Assembly: GCA_039803925.1 (NCBI GenBank)
Contig: JBDRZL010000001.1
Span: forward strand, 108,800-172,799
DNA: 64,000 nt
Origin: a candidate division WOR-3 bacterium
GTDB lineage: Bacteria > Hydrothermota > Hydrothermia > Hydrothermales > JAJRUZ01
Direction of reading: 5' to 3'
How positions within the stretch are numbered: position 1 is the first letter of the stretch; each line of letters opens with the position of its first letter. Made by a program: the position numbers and the translations under genes. Below are positions 1-8,956 of the stretch, piece after piece. Below the pieces are notes generated by a model. That model was not told the DNA's origin and made no database searches. It worked only from the letters and a program-made list of their open reading frames with translations.

Positions 1-60
1 CCTTATGAATATTATCTAAAACTTAAAAAATTTAAAAATGAAATGCCTCATAGCAAATAG
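1..60 (+). CDS. 3' end of an upstream gene (partial, unidentified)
   Basis: Frame 1 is open from the window edge to a TAG at 58-60 and encodes 19 residues ending MPHSK; the other two plus frames close almost at once. The Lys/Tyr-rich, AAA/TAT codon content fits the neighbours. It would overlap the biotin carboxylase start by 23 bases. A carboxylase partner (biotin carrier or carboxyltransferase) is common upstream of such genes, but nothing in these residues identifies it. Confidence 0.3.
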   Translation, partial: PYEYYLKLKKFKNEMPHSK

Positions 61-1504
61 AGGAGAAATAGCTGTAAGAATAGCAAGAACTTTAAGAGAA
101 ATGGGAATATCGCCGATAGGAATATACTCTGACCCTGATAAATTTTCACTTCATAACTTTTTTATGGATTTTTCTTACCCTTTAAATGGTAAATCAAGTT
201 ATGAAACATATTTAAATATTGATAAAATATTATGGATTATTGATAAAGAAAAACCTCAGTTTTTACATCCGGGTTACGGTTTTTTATCAGAGAATTATCT
301 TTTTGCACTTGAAGTTGAAAAAAGGGGTGTAAATTTTGTAGGACCATCTCCAGAATCTATGAGGCTTATGGGTGATAAGGCTCTTGCAAGGAAAATTGCG
401 GAAAGGTGTTATGTTCCTGTTGTTCCAGGTTATTCAGGTAAATTGGAGAATTCTGAAGAAGCATTGAAAATAGCAGAAAAAATTGGGTTTCCATTATTTT
501 TGAAAGCAAGTTTAGGTGGCGGTGGAAAGGGTATGAGGATTGTAAGGAATAAGGAAGAATTTGTTTCTCTATTTAATTTAGCTTACAGAGAAGCAGAAAG
601 TGCTTTTGGTGAAGGTTCCCTTTATATTGAAAAATTTATTGAAAAACCAAAACATATTGAAGTTCAGATAATAGCCGATAAAAAGGGTAATTACTATGCA
701 CTTGGTGAAAGAGAATGCTCTATACAGAGAAGATACCAGAAACTTATTGAAGAAAGTCCCTCATCTTTCATTGATGATAAAATAAGAAGGGATATTGAGG
801 AAGCTGCAATAGAGATTGCTAAGGCTTGTAACTATTATAATGCTGGAACAGTCGAATTTATTTTTGATGAAAATAAAAATTTTTACTTTATTGAGATGAA
901 TACAAGATTGCAGGTAGAGCATCCTGTAACTGAGATGAGAAGCATGCTTGATCTTGTTTATCTTCAGTTAAAGGTTGCAAGGGGAGAAGAACTTAAACTT
1001 GAAAAACCGTATCCTTTAAAAGGTTATTCTCTTGAAGTTCGTATATGTGCTGAGGATCCTTATGAAAATTTTATTCCTTCACCTGGAGAAATAAAGTGGC
1101 TTACTTATCCTTCAGGTCCATTTGTAAGAGTTGATTCAGGGGTATACCAGGGTTTTTATGTTCCAGAAGAATATGATCCTTTAATAATGAAGATAATTGT
1201 ATGGGGTAAGGATAAAAAAGAGGGAATTCAAAGGATGAAAAGAGCTCTTAATGAGCTGTTTATTGCTGGTATTAAAACAACAAAAGAATTCTGCTTGAAT
1301 GTTATTTCAAGTGAATTTTTTGAAAAAGGAGAATTTGATACCTTTTTACTTGAGAGATGGAAACCTGAAAATTTAACTTCTTTTATTTTTGAAGAAGAGT
1401 TATCTTCACTTATTGAAACACGGAGTTTAATAGAGGAAAAAAGACAAAGCACAATAAGTCCTTGGAAAAACTTTAGATTTTTTTATAATAATTTTGAATT
1501 ATGA
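38..1504 (+). CDS. accC: Biotin carboxylase subunit (acetyl-/acyl-CoA carboxylase type)
   Basis: Carboxylates the biotin of a carrier protein using ATP and bicarbonate, the first half-reaction of acyl-CoA carboxylase in fatty acid or related metabolism; cytoplasmic. The 488-residue protein starts with the family signature KCLIANRGEIAVRIARTLRE, then a Gly-rich ATP-grasp loop (LGGGGKGMRIV, about 158-168), the RECSIQRRYQK segment (about 228-238) and the metal/bicarbonate region EMNTRLQVEHPVTEM (about 287-301), followed by the C-terminal carboxylase domain (RICAEDP). No biotinyl domain follows, so it needs a separate carrier not seen here. Length is slightly above the usual 445-450. Its stop overlaps the next start (ATGA). 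A biotin ligase lies at 50.7-51.4 kb. Pyruvate carboxylase subunit A is an alternative role. Confidence 0.9.
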   Translation: MKCLIANRGEIAVRIARTLREMGISPIGIYSDPDKFSLHNFFMDFSYPLNGKSSYETYLNIDKILWIIDKEKPQFLHPGYGFLSENYLFALEVEKRGVNFVGPSPESMRLMGDKALARKIAERCYVPVVPGYSGKLENSEEALKIAEKIGFPLFLKASLGGGGKGMRIVRNKEEFVSLFNLAYREAESAFGEGSLYIEKFIEKPKHIEVQIIADKKGNYYALGERECSIQRRYQKLIEESPSSFIDDKIRRDIEEAAIEIAKACNYYNAGTVEFIFDENKNFYFIEMNTRLQVEHPVTEMRSMLDLVYLQLKVARGEELKLEKPYPLKGYSLEVRICAEDPYENFIPSPGEIKWLTYPSGPFVRVDSGVYQGFYVPEEYDPLIMKIIVWGKDKKEGIQRMKRALNELFIAGIKTTKEFCLNVISSEFFEKGEFDTFLLERWKPENLTSFIFEEELSSLIETRSLIEEKRQSTISPWKNFRFFYNNFEL

Positions 1505-1938
1505 TAAGAGAAGTAATCTCAAATGATATACTCCTAAAAACTCTTCTTGTAGGGTTAATTGCACAGATAATAAAATCAATTCTCTATTCATTTAAATTTA
1601 AAAGATGGAACTGGAAATGGCTAACAGAAACAGGTGGTATGCCTTCTTCTCATACAGCATCCACCTTTGCTTTAACCACAATGGTTGGAATTAGGGAAGG
1701 TTTCAGATCACCTTTATTTGCTGTAACTGCTTTTTTTACTTTTATTGTTATGTATGATGCTGCTGGTTTAAGAAGAGCTGCAGGTAGACAAGCACAGATC
1801 TTAAATAAAATAATGGATGAATTTTCTCATACAGGTAAAATTAAAGAAGAAAGGTTAAGAGAACTTTTAGGTCATACTCCCTTTGAAGTAATCGTGGGAG
1901 CAATTCTTGGTATTTTTTTGGGATTGATTTTTGTTTAG
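1501..1938 (+). CDS. DUF212 / divergent PAP2-family membrane protein (YuiD-like)
   Basis: Small membrane protein of 145 residues related to the acid phosphatase/vanadium haloperoxidase-like DUF212 family. About three hydrophobic segments are visible (near 10-27, 72-90 and 125-145). The family motif GGMPSSHTAST lies around 46-56 and a basic RRAAGRQAQ segment near 90-98; both are typical of this group. Substrate is not established for the family; a lipid pyrophosphate phosphatase is a reasonable guess only. It is translationally coupled to the biotin carboxylase by a 4-base ATGA overlap. Confidence 0.8.
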   Translation: MIREVISNDILLKTLLVGLIAQIIKSILYSFKFKRWNWKWLTETGGMPSSHTASTFALTTMVGIREGFRSPLFAVTAFFTFIVMYDAAGLRRAAGRQAQILNKIMDEFSHTGKIKEERLRELLGHTPFEVIVGAILGIFLGLIFV

Positions 1939-1952
1939 TTTTATTTTATAAT
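1924..1952 (+). promoter_or_regulatory. Promoter of the ARPP-1 gene (leaderless type)
   Basis: TTGATT (1924-1929), 17-base spacer, TATAAT (1947-1952), then only 5 bases to the ATG at 1958. The -35 lies inside the preceding gene. The expected transcription start coincides with the start codon, and no Shine-Dalgarno site is present. Confidence 0.65.
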
Positions 1953-1957
1953 TTATT

Positions 1958-2866
1958 ATGAAAAAAATAGAAATTGGAGAACCTTTATTTCAGAGAAATC
2001 TACTAATGTACCCCTTATATAGAAAAGATAATGGAGATTTTAAAGAAAATATAAAAACAATTGATGAGGCATATAAAGAAGGTTTTGGGAAATTTGAGGA
2101 ACTAAAAGAGCCTTCTGTGAATAGAATAATTTTTAAGAATAGCGGAAGTTTCCCTGTTTTTGCTATTGATGGAGAAGAAGTAATAGGTGCATTTCAAAAC
2201 AGGGTAATTAATACTGCCTTTTTTTCTGAACCAAATACTGTAATAGAAGTTCCTGTTTCTTGTGTTGAAGAGAGAAGGTGGGAAGGTGAAAGAAGTTTTA
2301 GCTCTTCAGGAGTTGCTTTATATCCCAGCTTAAGGGCTATCCTTTTAAAAACCACAAATAAGAGCTTATCTTTGAATAAGACCTATTATTCAGATCAGAG
2401 TATAGTGTGGAAAAGTGTTAAAAATGTTCTTAATTCTCTTAAGATTTCTTCCGGAACTTTATCCATTCATGATGCTTTTAAAGGATATGAATCCCAGATT
2501 GAGTGGTACTTAGAAAATCTTGATTTAAGTAATGTAAGTGGTTTAGTTGCTTTTGCGGGTGATAAATTTATATGTATGGATCTTTTTATTTCTTCTTATA
2601 TTTTTGAAAAGTTTAAGATAAAAATTTTAAGAGGCTATGCTCTTGATGCAATACTCTTAAGGGACCGTCCTACTGATTTTATAAATAAGGATAAGGTTAA
2701 AGAGATAATTGAGAAAGTCATAAAAATAAAAATGAAAAAATTTAATGGAGTTGGAAAGGGTCTTGAATATAGGGGTGAAGGTGAGAGTTTAATAGTAAGG
2801 GGATTTAAGAAAAGAGAAGAAGAGGATTTTTTACATTTGGCAGTTTTCCCAGATATAAAATTATAA
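1958..2866 (+). CDS. ARPP-1 family domain protein
   Basis: A 302-residue cytoplasmic protein matching, from memory, the ARPP-1 family (ARG and rhodanese-phosphatase-superfamily-associated protein; formerly DUF6569). The N-terminal EPLFQRNLLMYPLY and the segment DGEEVIGAFQNRVINTAFF near residues 73-91 are the recognisable family parts. No signal peptide, no membrane helix and no clear catalytic motif. Molecular function is not known to me. It is the first gene behind its own promoter and precedes diadenylate cyclase by one base, so the two are probably cotranscribed. Confidence 0.7.
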   Translation: MKKIEIGEPLFQRNLLMYPLYRKDNGDFKENIKTIDEAYKEGFGKFEELKEPSVNRIIFKNSGSFPVFAIDGEEVIGAFQNRVINTAFFSEPNTVIEVPVSCVEERRWEGERSFSSSGVALYPSLRAILLKTTNKSLSLNKTYYSDQSIVWKSVKNVLNSLKISSGTLSIHDAFKGYESQIEWYLENLDLSNVSGLVAFAGDKFICMDLFISSYIFEKFKIKILRGYALDAILLRDRPTDFINKDKVKEIIEKVIKIKMKKFNGVGKGLEYRGEGESLIVRGFKKREEEDFLHLAVFPDIKL

Positions 2867-2867
2867 A

Positions 2868-3626
2868 TTGGATTTTTTAAATATAAGAATCTTTGATCTT
2901 ATAGATATTTTAATTTTGTCCTTTTTCTCGTATTTTATTATAAGACTATTCAGGGGTACAAGGGCTGGTTTTATGTTTCTGGGTGTTTTTATTCTATTAT
3001 TGCTTGCTTTTATTTCTTTCATATTTGATTTAGCTGGAACAAAGTTATTTTTTAATGGTTTGAAAACAATCGGTTTAATTGCTTTTATAATAATATTCCA
3101 ACCAGAGATAAGAAGACTCCTAACAAGTTTCGGTCGTTTGCCGCTTTTAAAAGGAGAAAAAATTAAGGAGGAAAAAATTGAGGAAATAATAAATATCCTT
3201 GTTAAGGCTAGTTTTTCTCTAAGAGATAAAGGCTATGGTGCAATAATTGTAATAGAGGGGAAGATGGTTTTAAGCGAATATACTGATAAGGCTTTATTTG
3301 TAGATGCAAAAATTTCTGAACCCTTGTTTCTTGCTATTTTCAATCCAATTTCACCTGTGCATGACGGTGCATGTGTTATAAAGGATGATAGGATAAAATT
3401 TGTAAGGTGTATCTTACCAGTTTCTGATTCACCACTTATAGATATTTCTCTTGGAACAAGACACAGAGCTGCTATTGGTATAACGGAACAAAGTGATTGT
3501 TTTGCAATTGTTGTTTCTGAAGAAAAAAGAGAGGTTTCTTTTGCTTACCAGGGAAAGTTAATAAGAAGAGCTACAAGAGATACTTTAAAAAGAAATCTTG
3601 AAGTCTTTTATAAGGGAAGGTTATAG
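2868..3626 (+). CDS. cdaA: Diadenylate cyclase (CdaA/DacA type)
   Basis: Makes the second messenger c-di-AMP from two ATP at the inner membrane. The 252-residue protein has the CdaA layout: three membrane helices in the first 80 or so residues, a short coiled linker (KGEKIKEEKIEEIINIL) and a DAC domain containing the DGA motif (HDGACVI, about 165-171) and the RHR motif (GTRHRAAIG, about 197-205). The start is TTG, one base after the preceding stop; the next ATG would lose the first helix, so TTG is preferred. The usual partner CdaR is not adjacent. Homeostatic targets (osmolytes, potassium, wall) cannot be read from this window. Confidence 0.9.
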   Translation: MDFLNIRIFDLIDILILSFFSYFIIRLFRGTRAGFMFLGVFILLLLAFISFIFDLAGTKLFFNGLKTIGLIAFIIIFQPEIRRLLTSFGRLPLLKGEKIKEEKIEEIINILVKASFSLRDKGYGAIIVIEGKMVLSEYTDKALFVDAKISEPLFLAIFNPISPVHDGACVIKDDRIKFVRCILPVSDSPLIDISLGTRHRAAIGITEQSDCFAIVVSEEKREVSFAYQGKLIRRATRDTLKRNLEVFYKGRL

Positions 3627-3636
3627 ATAGAAGAAA

Positions 3637-4335
3637 TTAAGGTGAAAGTAAAAAATTAAATACTCTCTTTATGTAATTTTTAAAATTTGATTCATTAGAT
3701 AGGGAATACTCAATCATAGATTGGTAAATAGGAAATAAAGTTAGAAATCTCAATATACTTCCTGCACTAACTTCCTCCTTTGGTCTTGTAACTTCAACAG
3801 GTCCAAAAAAAACAACCTCGTCAGCTTCTGTAAAGTATTTATCAAGAAAATTTATAATTTTTTCAGTGGAAGTTAGATCAATCTGCTTATCTAAGAGTTT
3901 AACATAAACAAAGGCATTCTGAATAACGGACACAACATCCTCTGGATATTGATGGAAAAGAAAGGCAAATCTTGATTTTTCATATTTACCATTTATTCCA
4001 AAATATACTCCTGATTCTAAAGGTGAATGAACTTCAAATCTTAAAAATATTTTTAATAAGTCAGAATTTATCTGGTAACTTTCATTTTTCCTGGGTTCTA
4101 TACCGTATCCAACAAAATTAGCCTCTTCAACATTTAATGAAGGTATAACTGATAGTTTTGAATGCCAGAAAATGTCAACCCCAACAATTTCTTCAATTGT
4201 GTTTAAAATAGGTGTAACAAGATCCTGAAGTTTTGGTCTTATTTCATCATAAAAAAACTTAACTTTATCTTTGCTTTTAAATATCTCTTCAAGTTTTTCA
4301 ATATTTATATAAGGTTTTAACACAATTTCATCCAT
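3637..4335 (-). CDS. Conserved hypothetical protein downstream of hflX
   Basis: I do not recognise this 232-residue protein. It has no signal peptide, no membrane helix and no obvious nucleotide-binding or metal motif. It is acidic, mixed alpha/beta in composition, with a central Tyr/Phe-rich part and the segment EVVFFGPVEVTRPKEE near 170-185. It ends the lon-hflX-hypothetical operon with one base between it and hflX, so a role in stress response or protein/ribosome quality control is possible, purely from context. It converges on cdaA with a 10-base gap. Confidence 0.6.
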   Translation of the reverse strand: MDEIVLKPYINIEKLEEIFKSKDKVKFFYDEIRPKLQDLVTPILNTIEEIVGVDIFWHSKLSVIPSLNVEEANFVGYGIEPRKNESYQINSDLLKIFLRFEVHSPLESGVYFGINGKYEKSRFAFLFHQYPEDVVSVIQNAFVYVKLLDKQIDLTSTEKIINFLDKYFTEADEVVFFGPVEVTRPKEEVSAGSILRFLTLFPIYQSMIEYSLSNESNFKNYIKRVFNFLLSP

Positions 4336-4336
4336 T

Positions 4337-5428
4337 TTAAATTTTAATTTTACTTTTAAATTTTAAAGCATAAAATTTAATTTTGTCAAGAAGTAAATTT
4401 ATATTTTCTCCTGTTTTTGCCGAGATGAAAACACATGGAGTATATTTATTCTTCAGATATACTTTCTCTTCCTCTTCAAAAAATAAATCATACTTGTTGA
4501 ATACATAAATAGTATCCTTTTTTAAGACATTCATATCTTCAAGGATTTTATTTACAGATTTTATATGTTCTTCCTTCCTTGGATTCGAAATATCAACAAC
4601 ATGTAAAAGTAAATCTGCATCTTCTATTACTTTGAGTGTTGACTTAAAAGAATGAATAATGCTCAAAGGTATATCTTCTATAAAACCGACTGTATCACTT
4701 ATAATGACAGGAACACTATCAATGTAAAATTTCCTTGTAAGCGCATCTAAAGTAACAAAGAGTGCATCTCTTGTTTCTGCTTTTTCCTTTGCAATTAAGT
4801 TTAGGATTGAGGTTTTACCTGCATTGGTATAACCAACTAAACATATTTTAAAAAAATTTTTTCTTTTTTTGCTCTGAACATTTCTTTGTTTTTCAATATC
4901 TTTTAATTTTTCCTTTAAATATTTTATTCTAAGCATTATGTTTCTTCTTTTCACTTCAAGAATTTTTTCACCTGGTCCCCTTGTACCTATACCACCACCA
5001 AGTCTTGAAAGCCATTGTCCCATTCCCCTTAATTTACTTAATCTGTATGTAAGTTGAGCCAGTTCAACCTGAATTTTTGATTCGCTTGTCTTAGCATGTT
5101 TTGCAAAAATATCCATTATTAACTCTGTTCTATCTATGACTTTAATTTTTAGAAAATTTTCAAGATTTCTTGTCTGTCTTGGTAAGAGATCACAACCAAA
5201 AATCACACTTAGAGCGCCATTTTTTTCAATTTTTTCTTTAATTTCCATTAATTTCCCTTTACCAATATAAAATTCTGGATCAATTTTATCTCTAAATTGT
5301 ATAACTTCGGAAGTAATTATTGCTCCTGCTGATTTTACAAGACTTTCAAGCTCTTGTAATTTATAACTTGATGTTTCCTTTTCCTTGGGACTAAATACTG
5401 CAACTAAAACTGTTTTTTCTTCTTTCAA
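4337..5428 (-). CDS. hflX: GTPase HflX
   Basis: Ribosome-associated GTPase that splits or rescues ribosomes under heat and other stress. The 363 residues show the N-terminal HflX domain, the family signature LGGGIGTRGPGEKILEVKRR (about 143-162), a short coiled linker and a G domain with G1 GYTNAGKTS (about 199), G3 DTVGF (about 245), G4 NKYD (about 311) and G5-like SAKTG (about 336). Length is slightly below the E. coli protein. Its start overlaps the lon stop by 4 bases, an order that suits a shared heat-stress operon. Confidence 0.93.
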   Translation of the reverse strand: MKEEKTVLVAVFSPKEKETSSYKLQELESLVKSAGAIITSEVIQFRDKIDPEFYIGKGKLMEIKEKIEKNGALSVIFGCDLLPRQTRNLENFLKIKVIDRTELIMDIFAKHAKTSESKIQVELAQLTYRLSKLRGMGQWLSRLGGGIGTRGPGEKILEVKRRNIMLRIKYLKEKLKDIEKQRNVQSKKRKNFFKICLVGYTNAGKTSILNLIAKEKAETRDALFVTLDALTRKFYIDSVPVIISDTVGFIEDIPLSIIHSFKSTLKVIEDADLLLHVVDISNPRKEEHIKSVNKILEDMNVLKKDTIYVFNKYDLFFEEEEKVYLKNKYTPCVFISAKTGENINLLLDKIKFYALKFKSKIKI

Positions 5429-7776
5429 GATTTAAAGGAAACAATATGGGAAAATTCTCCTGATTTTATTTTATTCTTAATTAAATCTGGAAAAACTATA
5501 TTGATTGCTTCATTTATAGTTTTAATATAACAAAAATCAATACCTTCTTTTAATTCTCTTCTCGCTTTTTTAACATCAGGTTTTGAATCCTCAGGAAGAA
5601 GAATTCTTTTTATTCCACCTCTTTTAGCAGCATTTATTTTTTCTTCAAGTCCGCCTATTCTTAAAACCTCACCAGTTAGAGTGATTTCACCTGTAAAGGC
5701 TGTATCAGAGGGTAATTCTTTTTTAATAAGTGCAGATAATATAGCAAGAACAATTGCTAACCCGGCTGAAGGTCCATCCTTTGGTATTGCTCCTTCAGGT
5801 ATGTGTAAATGAATATCATATTTCTTGTGAAAATCTTTTGGTAAATTGTAAATTTTACTCATTGACCTTAAATAACTGACAGAAGCATAAACTGATTCCT
5901 TTAGAACATCCCCCAGTTGCCCTGTTAATGTTAATTCTCCCTTTCCTTCCATAAGTAAAACTTCAATTCTCATTATATCTCCACCATACTCTGTCCATGC
6001 AAGTCCATAAGCTACACCTGGTTTTAATTTTCTTTCACTTTCAATTGTTGTATATATTGCAGGTCCAAGAATTTTGGATAGGTCTTTTTTATCCACAGAG
6101 GTAGCTTCACCTTTCTCTACAAAATTTTTAGCAGCATATCTTATTACTTTGGAGAGTTTTCTTTCTAATTCTCTCACACCAGCTTCTCTTGTGTATTTTC
6201 TGATTATTTCAAGTATAGCACTATCTTCTATGGAAAAATACTTGGGATTTAAATTTACTTCTTCAAGTATTCTTTTAATAAGATGTTTTTTGGCAATCAT
6301 CAATTTTTCAAATTCAGAGTAACCGGGTAAATTTATAATTTCCATTCTATCCCTTAAGGCAAGAGGAATTTTGTATAAGGAGTTTGCTGTTGTTATAAAG
6401 AGTACTTCTGATAAATCAAATTCAACTTCAAGATAATGATCAACAAAATGTTTGTTTACATCTGGATCGAGAACTTCCATAAGGGCAGCATAAGGATCAC
6501 CCCTGTAGTCCATTCCCACTTTATCAATTTCATCTAAGAGAAAGACTGGATTTTTTGAGCCTGCTTTTTTTATGCCCTGAATTATTCTTCCAGGAAGAGC
6601 TCCTACATAGGTTCTTCTATGTCCCCTTATTTCAGCTTCATCCCTTATTCCTCCAAGGGACATCCTTACAAATTTTCTTCCAAGAGCTTTAGCTATTGAT
6701 TTTGCAAGAGATGTTTTACCTGAACCTGGGGGTCCAACAAAACAAAGAATCTGTCCTGTAATTTTTCCCTTTAATTTTAAAATTGATAGGTATTCTAAAA
6801 TTCTATTTTTTGGTTCAAAAAGACCATAGTGGTCTTCATCAAGAATTTTCTTTGCTTTTTTCAAATCAAGGGTATCTTTTGTTCTTTTGTTCCATGGCAT
6901 TGAAATCAACCAGTCAAGATAGGTTCTTATAACAGCTGCTTCAGGTGAAATAGAAGGTGTTATTTCAAGTTTTCTGAGCTCTTTAAGGGCATGCTCTTTT
7001 ACATCCTCTGGCATACCTGATTTTTCAATCTTTTCTTTTAATATTTGAATTTCATCTCCTTCTCTATATCCGAGTTCCTTTTGAATTTGCTTCATTTGCT
7101 CATGAAGAAATACTTGTTTCTGACTCTTCTGTAATTCTTCTCTTGTTTTTTCTTCTATTTCAATTTTTAATTTTCTGAACTCAATCTCTTCAATAATTTT
7201 TTTATTTAATTCTTCAAGATATTTAAGTAAATTATCAATTTCAAGAAGTTCCTGTTTAACTTCTGCTTTAACAGGGAGATGTGTTGAAACAAAATCTGCA
7301 ATTTCTATTGGTTTTCTTTTTGAAAATAAATGAGCAAGAAGGTCCTCTGGAAATCCAGGTAAAAAACCTGTAAGGGTTCTGAAATTTTCTGTTATAATTC
7401 TTGCCAGCTGGTAAGCTCTTTCATTTTCAATTAAATTCCTCTCATAAATTTCAAACTCTGCTTCATAAAACTTTCCATTGAAAATAATGTTTAAAATTTT
7501 TACCCTTTCAATACCTTCTACAACAATTCTGTAATTTCCTTCCGGTGATTTAAATTCAGTTAAAACTCTTCCTAAGGTTCCAACAGTATATAAATCCTTT
7601 ATTTCAGGATCATTAACAGAGGGGTCCTTCTGTGCTAAAAAAATGAGTTCTTTTTCCTTTATTTTTAAAGCTTCTTCAAGTGCATTTTTAGAAAACTCTC
7701 TTCCTAAAACAAGTGGATATATAGAGTTAGGAAAAAGCACAACTTCCCGCAGAGGAATTAAAGGTAATTTTCTCAT
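5425..7776 (-). CDS. lon: ATP-dependent protease Lon
   Basis: Cytoplasmic ATP-dependent serine protease that degrades misfolded and regulatory proteins. The 783-residue chain carries the N-terminal substrate domain (1 to about 190), a coiled segment, an AAA+ module with Walker A GPPGSGKTS (about 348), Walker B FLLDEIDKV and sensor FITTANS, and the protease domain with the catalytic Ser in PKDGPSAG (about 675) and the Lys near KRGGIKRILLP. Length matches the bacterial LonA family. It heads the lon-hflX operon. Upstream on the minus strand TTGAAA (7805-7810), a 17-base spacer and TAATTA (7782-7787) lie 5 bases before the ATG, suggesting a leaderless mRNA. Confidence 0.96.
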   Translation of the reverse strand: MRKLPLIPLREVVLFPNSIYPLVLGREFSKNALEEALKIKEKELIFLAQKDPSVNDPEIKDLYTVGTLGRVLTEFKSPEGNYRIVVEGIERVKILNIIFNGKFYEAEFEIYERNLIENERAYQLARIITENFRTLTGFLPGFPEDLLAHLFSKRKPIEIADFVSTHLPVKAEVKQELLEIDNLLKYLEELNKKIIEEIEFRKLKIEIEEKTREELQKSQKQVFLHEQMKQIQKELGYREGDEIQILKEKIEKSGMPEDVKEHALKELRKLEITPSISPEAAVIRTYLDWLISMPWNKRTKDTLDLKKAKKILDEDHYGLFEPKNRILEYLSILKLKGKITGQILCFVGPPGSGKTSLAKSIAKALGRKFVRMSLGGIRDEAEIRGHRRTYVGALPGRIIQGIKKAGSKNPVFLLDEIDKVGMDYRGDPYAALMEVLDPDVNKHFVDHYLEVEFDLSEVLFITTANSLYKIPLALRDRMEIINLPGYSEFEKLMIAKKHLIKRILEEVNLNPKYFSIEDSAILEIIRKYTREAGVRELERKLSKVIRYAAKNFVEKGEATSVDKKDLSKILGPAIYTTIESERKLKPGVAYGLAWTEYGGDIMRIEVLLMEGKGELTLTGQLGDVLKESVYASVSYLRSMSKIYNLPKDFHKKYDIHLHIPEGAIPKDGPSAGLAIVLAILSALIKKELPSDTAFTGEITLTGEVLRIGGLEEKINAAKRGGIKRILLPEDSKPDVKKARRELKEGIDFCYIKTINEAINIVFPDLIKNKIKSGEFSHIVSFKS

Positions 7777-7781
7777 AAATA

Positions 7782-7810
7782 TAATTACTTCATTAATTTG
7801 ATTTTTTCAA
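7782..7810 (-). promoter_or_regulatory. Candidate leaderless promoter of lon
   Basis: On the minus strand, TTGAAA at 7810-7805, 17 bases, TAATTA at 7787-7782, then 5 bases to the ATG. The -10 is a weaker match than at other operon heads here. No Shine-Dalgarno site is visible. Confidence 0.4.
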
Positions 7811-7827
7811 GATTATTTTATTATAAT
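7798..7827 (+). promoter_or_regulatory. Promoter of the DUF6754-like cluster (leaderless type)
   Basis: TTGATT (7798-7803), 18-base spacer, TATAAT (7822-7827) and 6 bases to the ATG at 7834. The TTG at 7798 could be misread as a start codon; here it belongs to the -35. The -10 sits in the palindrome ATTATAAT (7820-7827). Confidence 0.65.
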
Positions 7828-7833
7828 AAACTG

Positions 7834-8955
7834 ATGTTAAAAATTTTTTTTATTTTCTCCCTTTTACCCCCTTCAGAGATAAAGGCATATGATGTTCCAA
7901 ATGATGCTGGTGGAAGAATTTCAGTTGAATGGAATCTTTCTCCTGATGATTCCTTGATAGATTTTTATATTCTTTTTAGACAATATCAAAAAGAAGGAAC
8001 CTGGGCTTTGCCTGAAACTGTCTCTATATTAAAAAAAGGTGAAAATTCTTTTACTGATCAAGGTTTAAAGAATGGTATTAGTTACAGATATTTTGTAAGA
8101 GCTGTTAAGGGTGGAGAATTTATAGATAGTGATTATTCCAATATAGCAATCCCATCTGCCCAGTGGTTTCATAAAAAAAGAGCAAGTGCCTTAATACTTT
8201 TGATTATTATTGTCAGCTTGCTTTTATTTTACATTGAAAAAGCTAAAAAAGGAGAACACCTTTATATAAGAAAAATAGCCGGTTTAGATGCTATTGATGA
8301 AGCAGTGGGAAGATCAACAGAACTTGGTAAACCTTTGCTTTTTTCTCTTGGTCTTGGAACAATTGCTGAAATACCAACTATAGCAGGACTTTCTATATTA
8401 AAAAGAGTTGCGAAAAAGGCAGCAGAATATGAAACTGATTTGATTGTTCCTTGTTTTGATCCTGTTGTTTTTGTTGCTGCTCAAGAGACAGTTAAGGAGG
8501 GATATTTAGAGGCAGGAAGACCTGACCTTTATAAAGAAGGAAATGTTTTTTTCCTTTCTTATGAACAATTTGGTTACGCTGCTGGTGTTGATGGAATAAT
8601 GCTTAGAGAAAAACCTGGAGCAGTATTTCTTCAAGGATATTTCTATGCTGAATCTTTAATTTTGGCAGAAACGGGTAACTCAATTGGTGCTATTCAGATT
8701 TCAGGAACAACTGCAGTTACACAGCTTCCATTTTTTGTTGCAGCCACTGATTATACTCTAATTGGTGAAGAAATGTATGCAGCGAGTGCATATCTTGAAA
8801 AGGAACCCTTATCCCTTGCTACCATAAAGGGAGAAGATTGGGTTAAGGTTCTCCTAATTATTGTTATTTTAGCTGGTGTTTCTCTTGAAACTCTGGCTTT
8901 TTTTGTTAAAAACCCCTTTTTACATTTTTTAAAAGAATTTTTTACAATTTTATAG
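7834..8955 (+). CDS. DUF6754-like membrane protein with extracytoplasmic fibronectin-III-like domain
   Basis: The function is unknown. From the ATG at 7834 (373 residues) I see a signal-like hydrophobic start (to about 18), a fibronectin type III-like domain (about 20-106, with the typical WNLSPDDS and YRYFVRAV segments), a membrane helix (about 118-134) and then a cytoplasmic alpha/beta domain that I recognise from memory as DUF6754 (starts YIRKIAGLDAIDEAVGRS; later GAIQISGTTAVTQLPFF), ending in a second helix (about 336-356). A frame extension to a TTG at 7798 is possible, but that TTG is part of the promoter. It leads a cluster of four membrane genes with 1-base gaps or 4-base overlaps. 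Confidence 0.75.
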   Translation: MLKIFFIFSLLPPSEIKAYDVPNDAGGRISVEWNLSPDDSLIDFYILFRQYQKEGTWALPETVSILKKGENSFTDQGLKNGISYRYFVRAVKGGEFIDSDYSNIAIPSAQWFHKKRASALILLIIIVSLLLFYIEKAKKGEHLYIRKIAGLDAIDEAVGRSTELGKPLLFSLGLGTIAEIPTIAGLSILKRVAKKAAEYETDLIVPCFDPVVFVAAQETVKEGYLEAGRPDLYKEGNVFFLSYEQFGYAAGVDGIMLREKPGAVFLQGYFYAESLILAETGNSIGAIQISGTTAVTQLPFFVAATDYTLIGEEMYAASAYLEKEPLSLATIKGEDWVKVLLIIVILAGVSLETLAFFVKNPFLHFLKEFFTIL

Positions 8956-8956
8956 A

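Noticed and set aside
7798..7833. N-terminal extension of the DUF6754-like protein from TTG 7798
   Set aside because: The TTG forms the -35 hexamer of a good promoter and the ATG at 7834 starts directly with a signal-like sequence.
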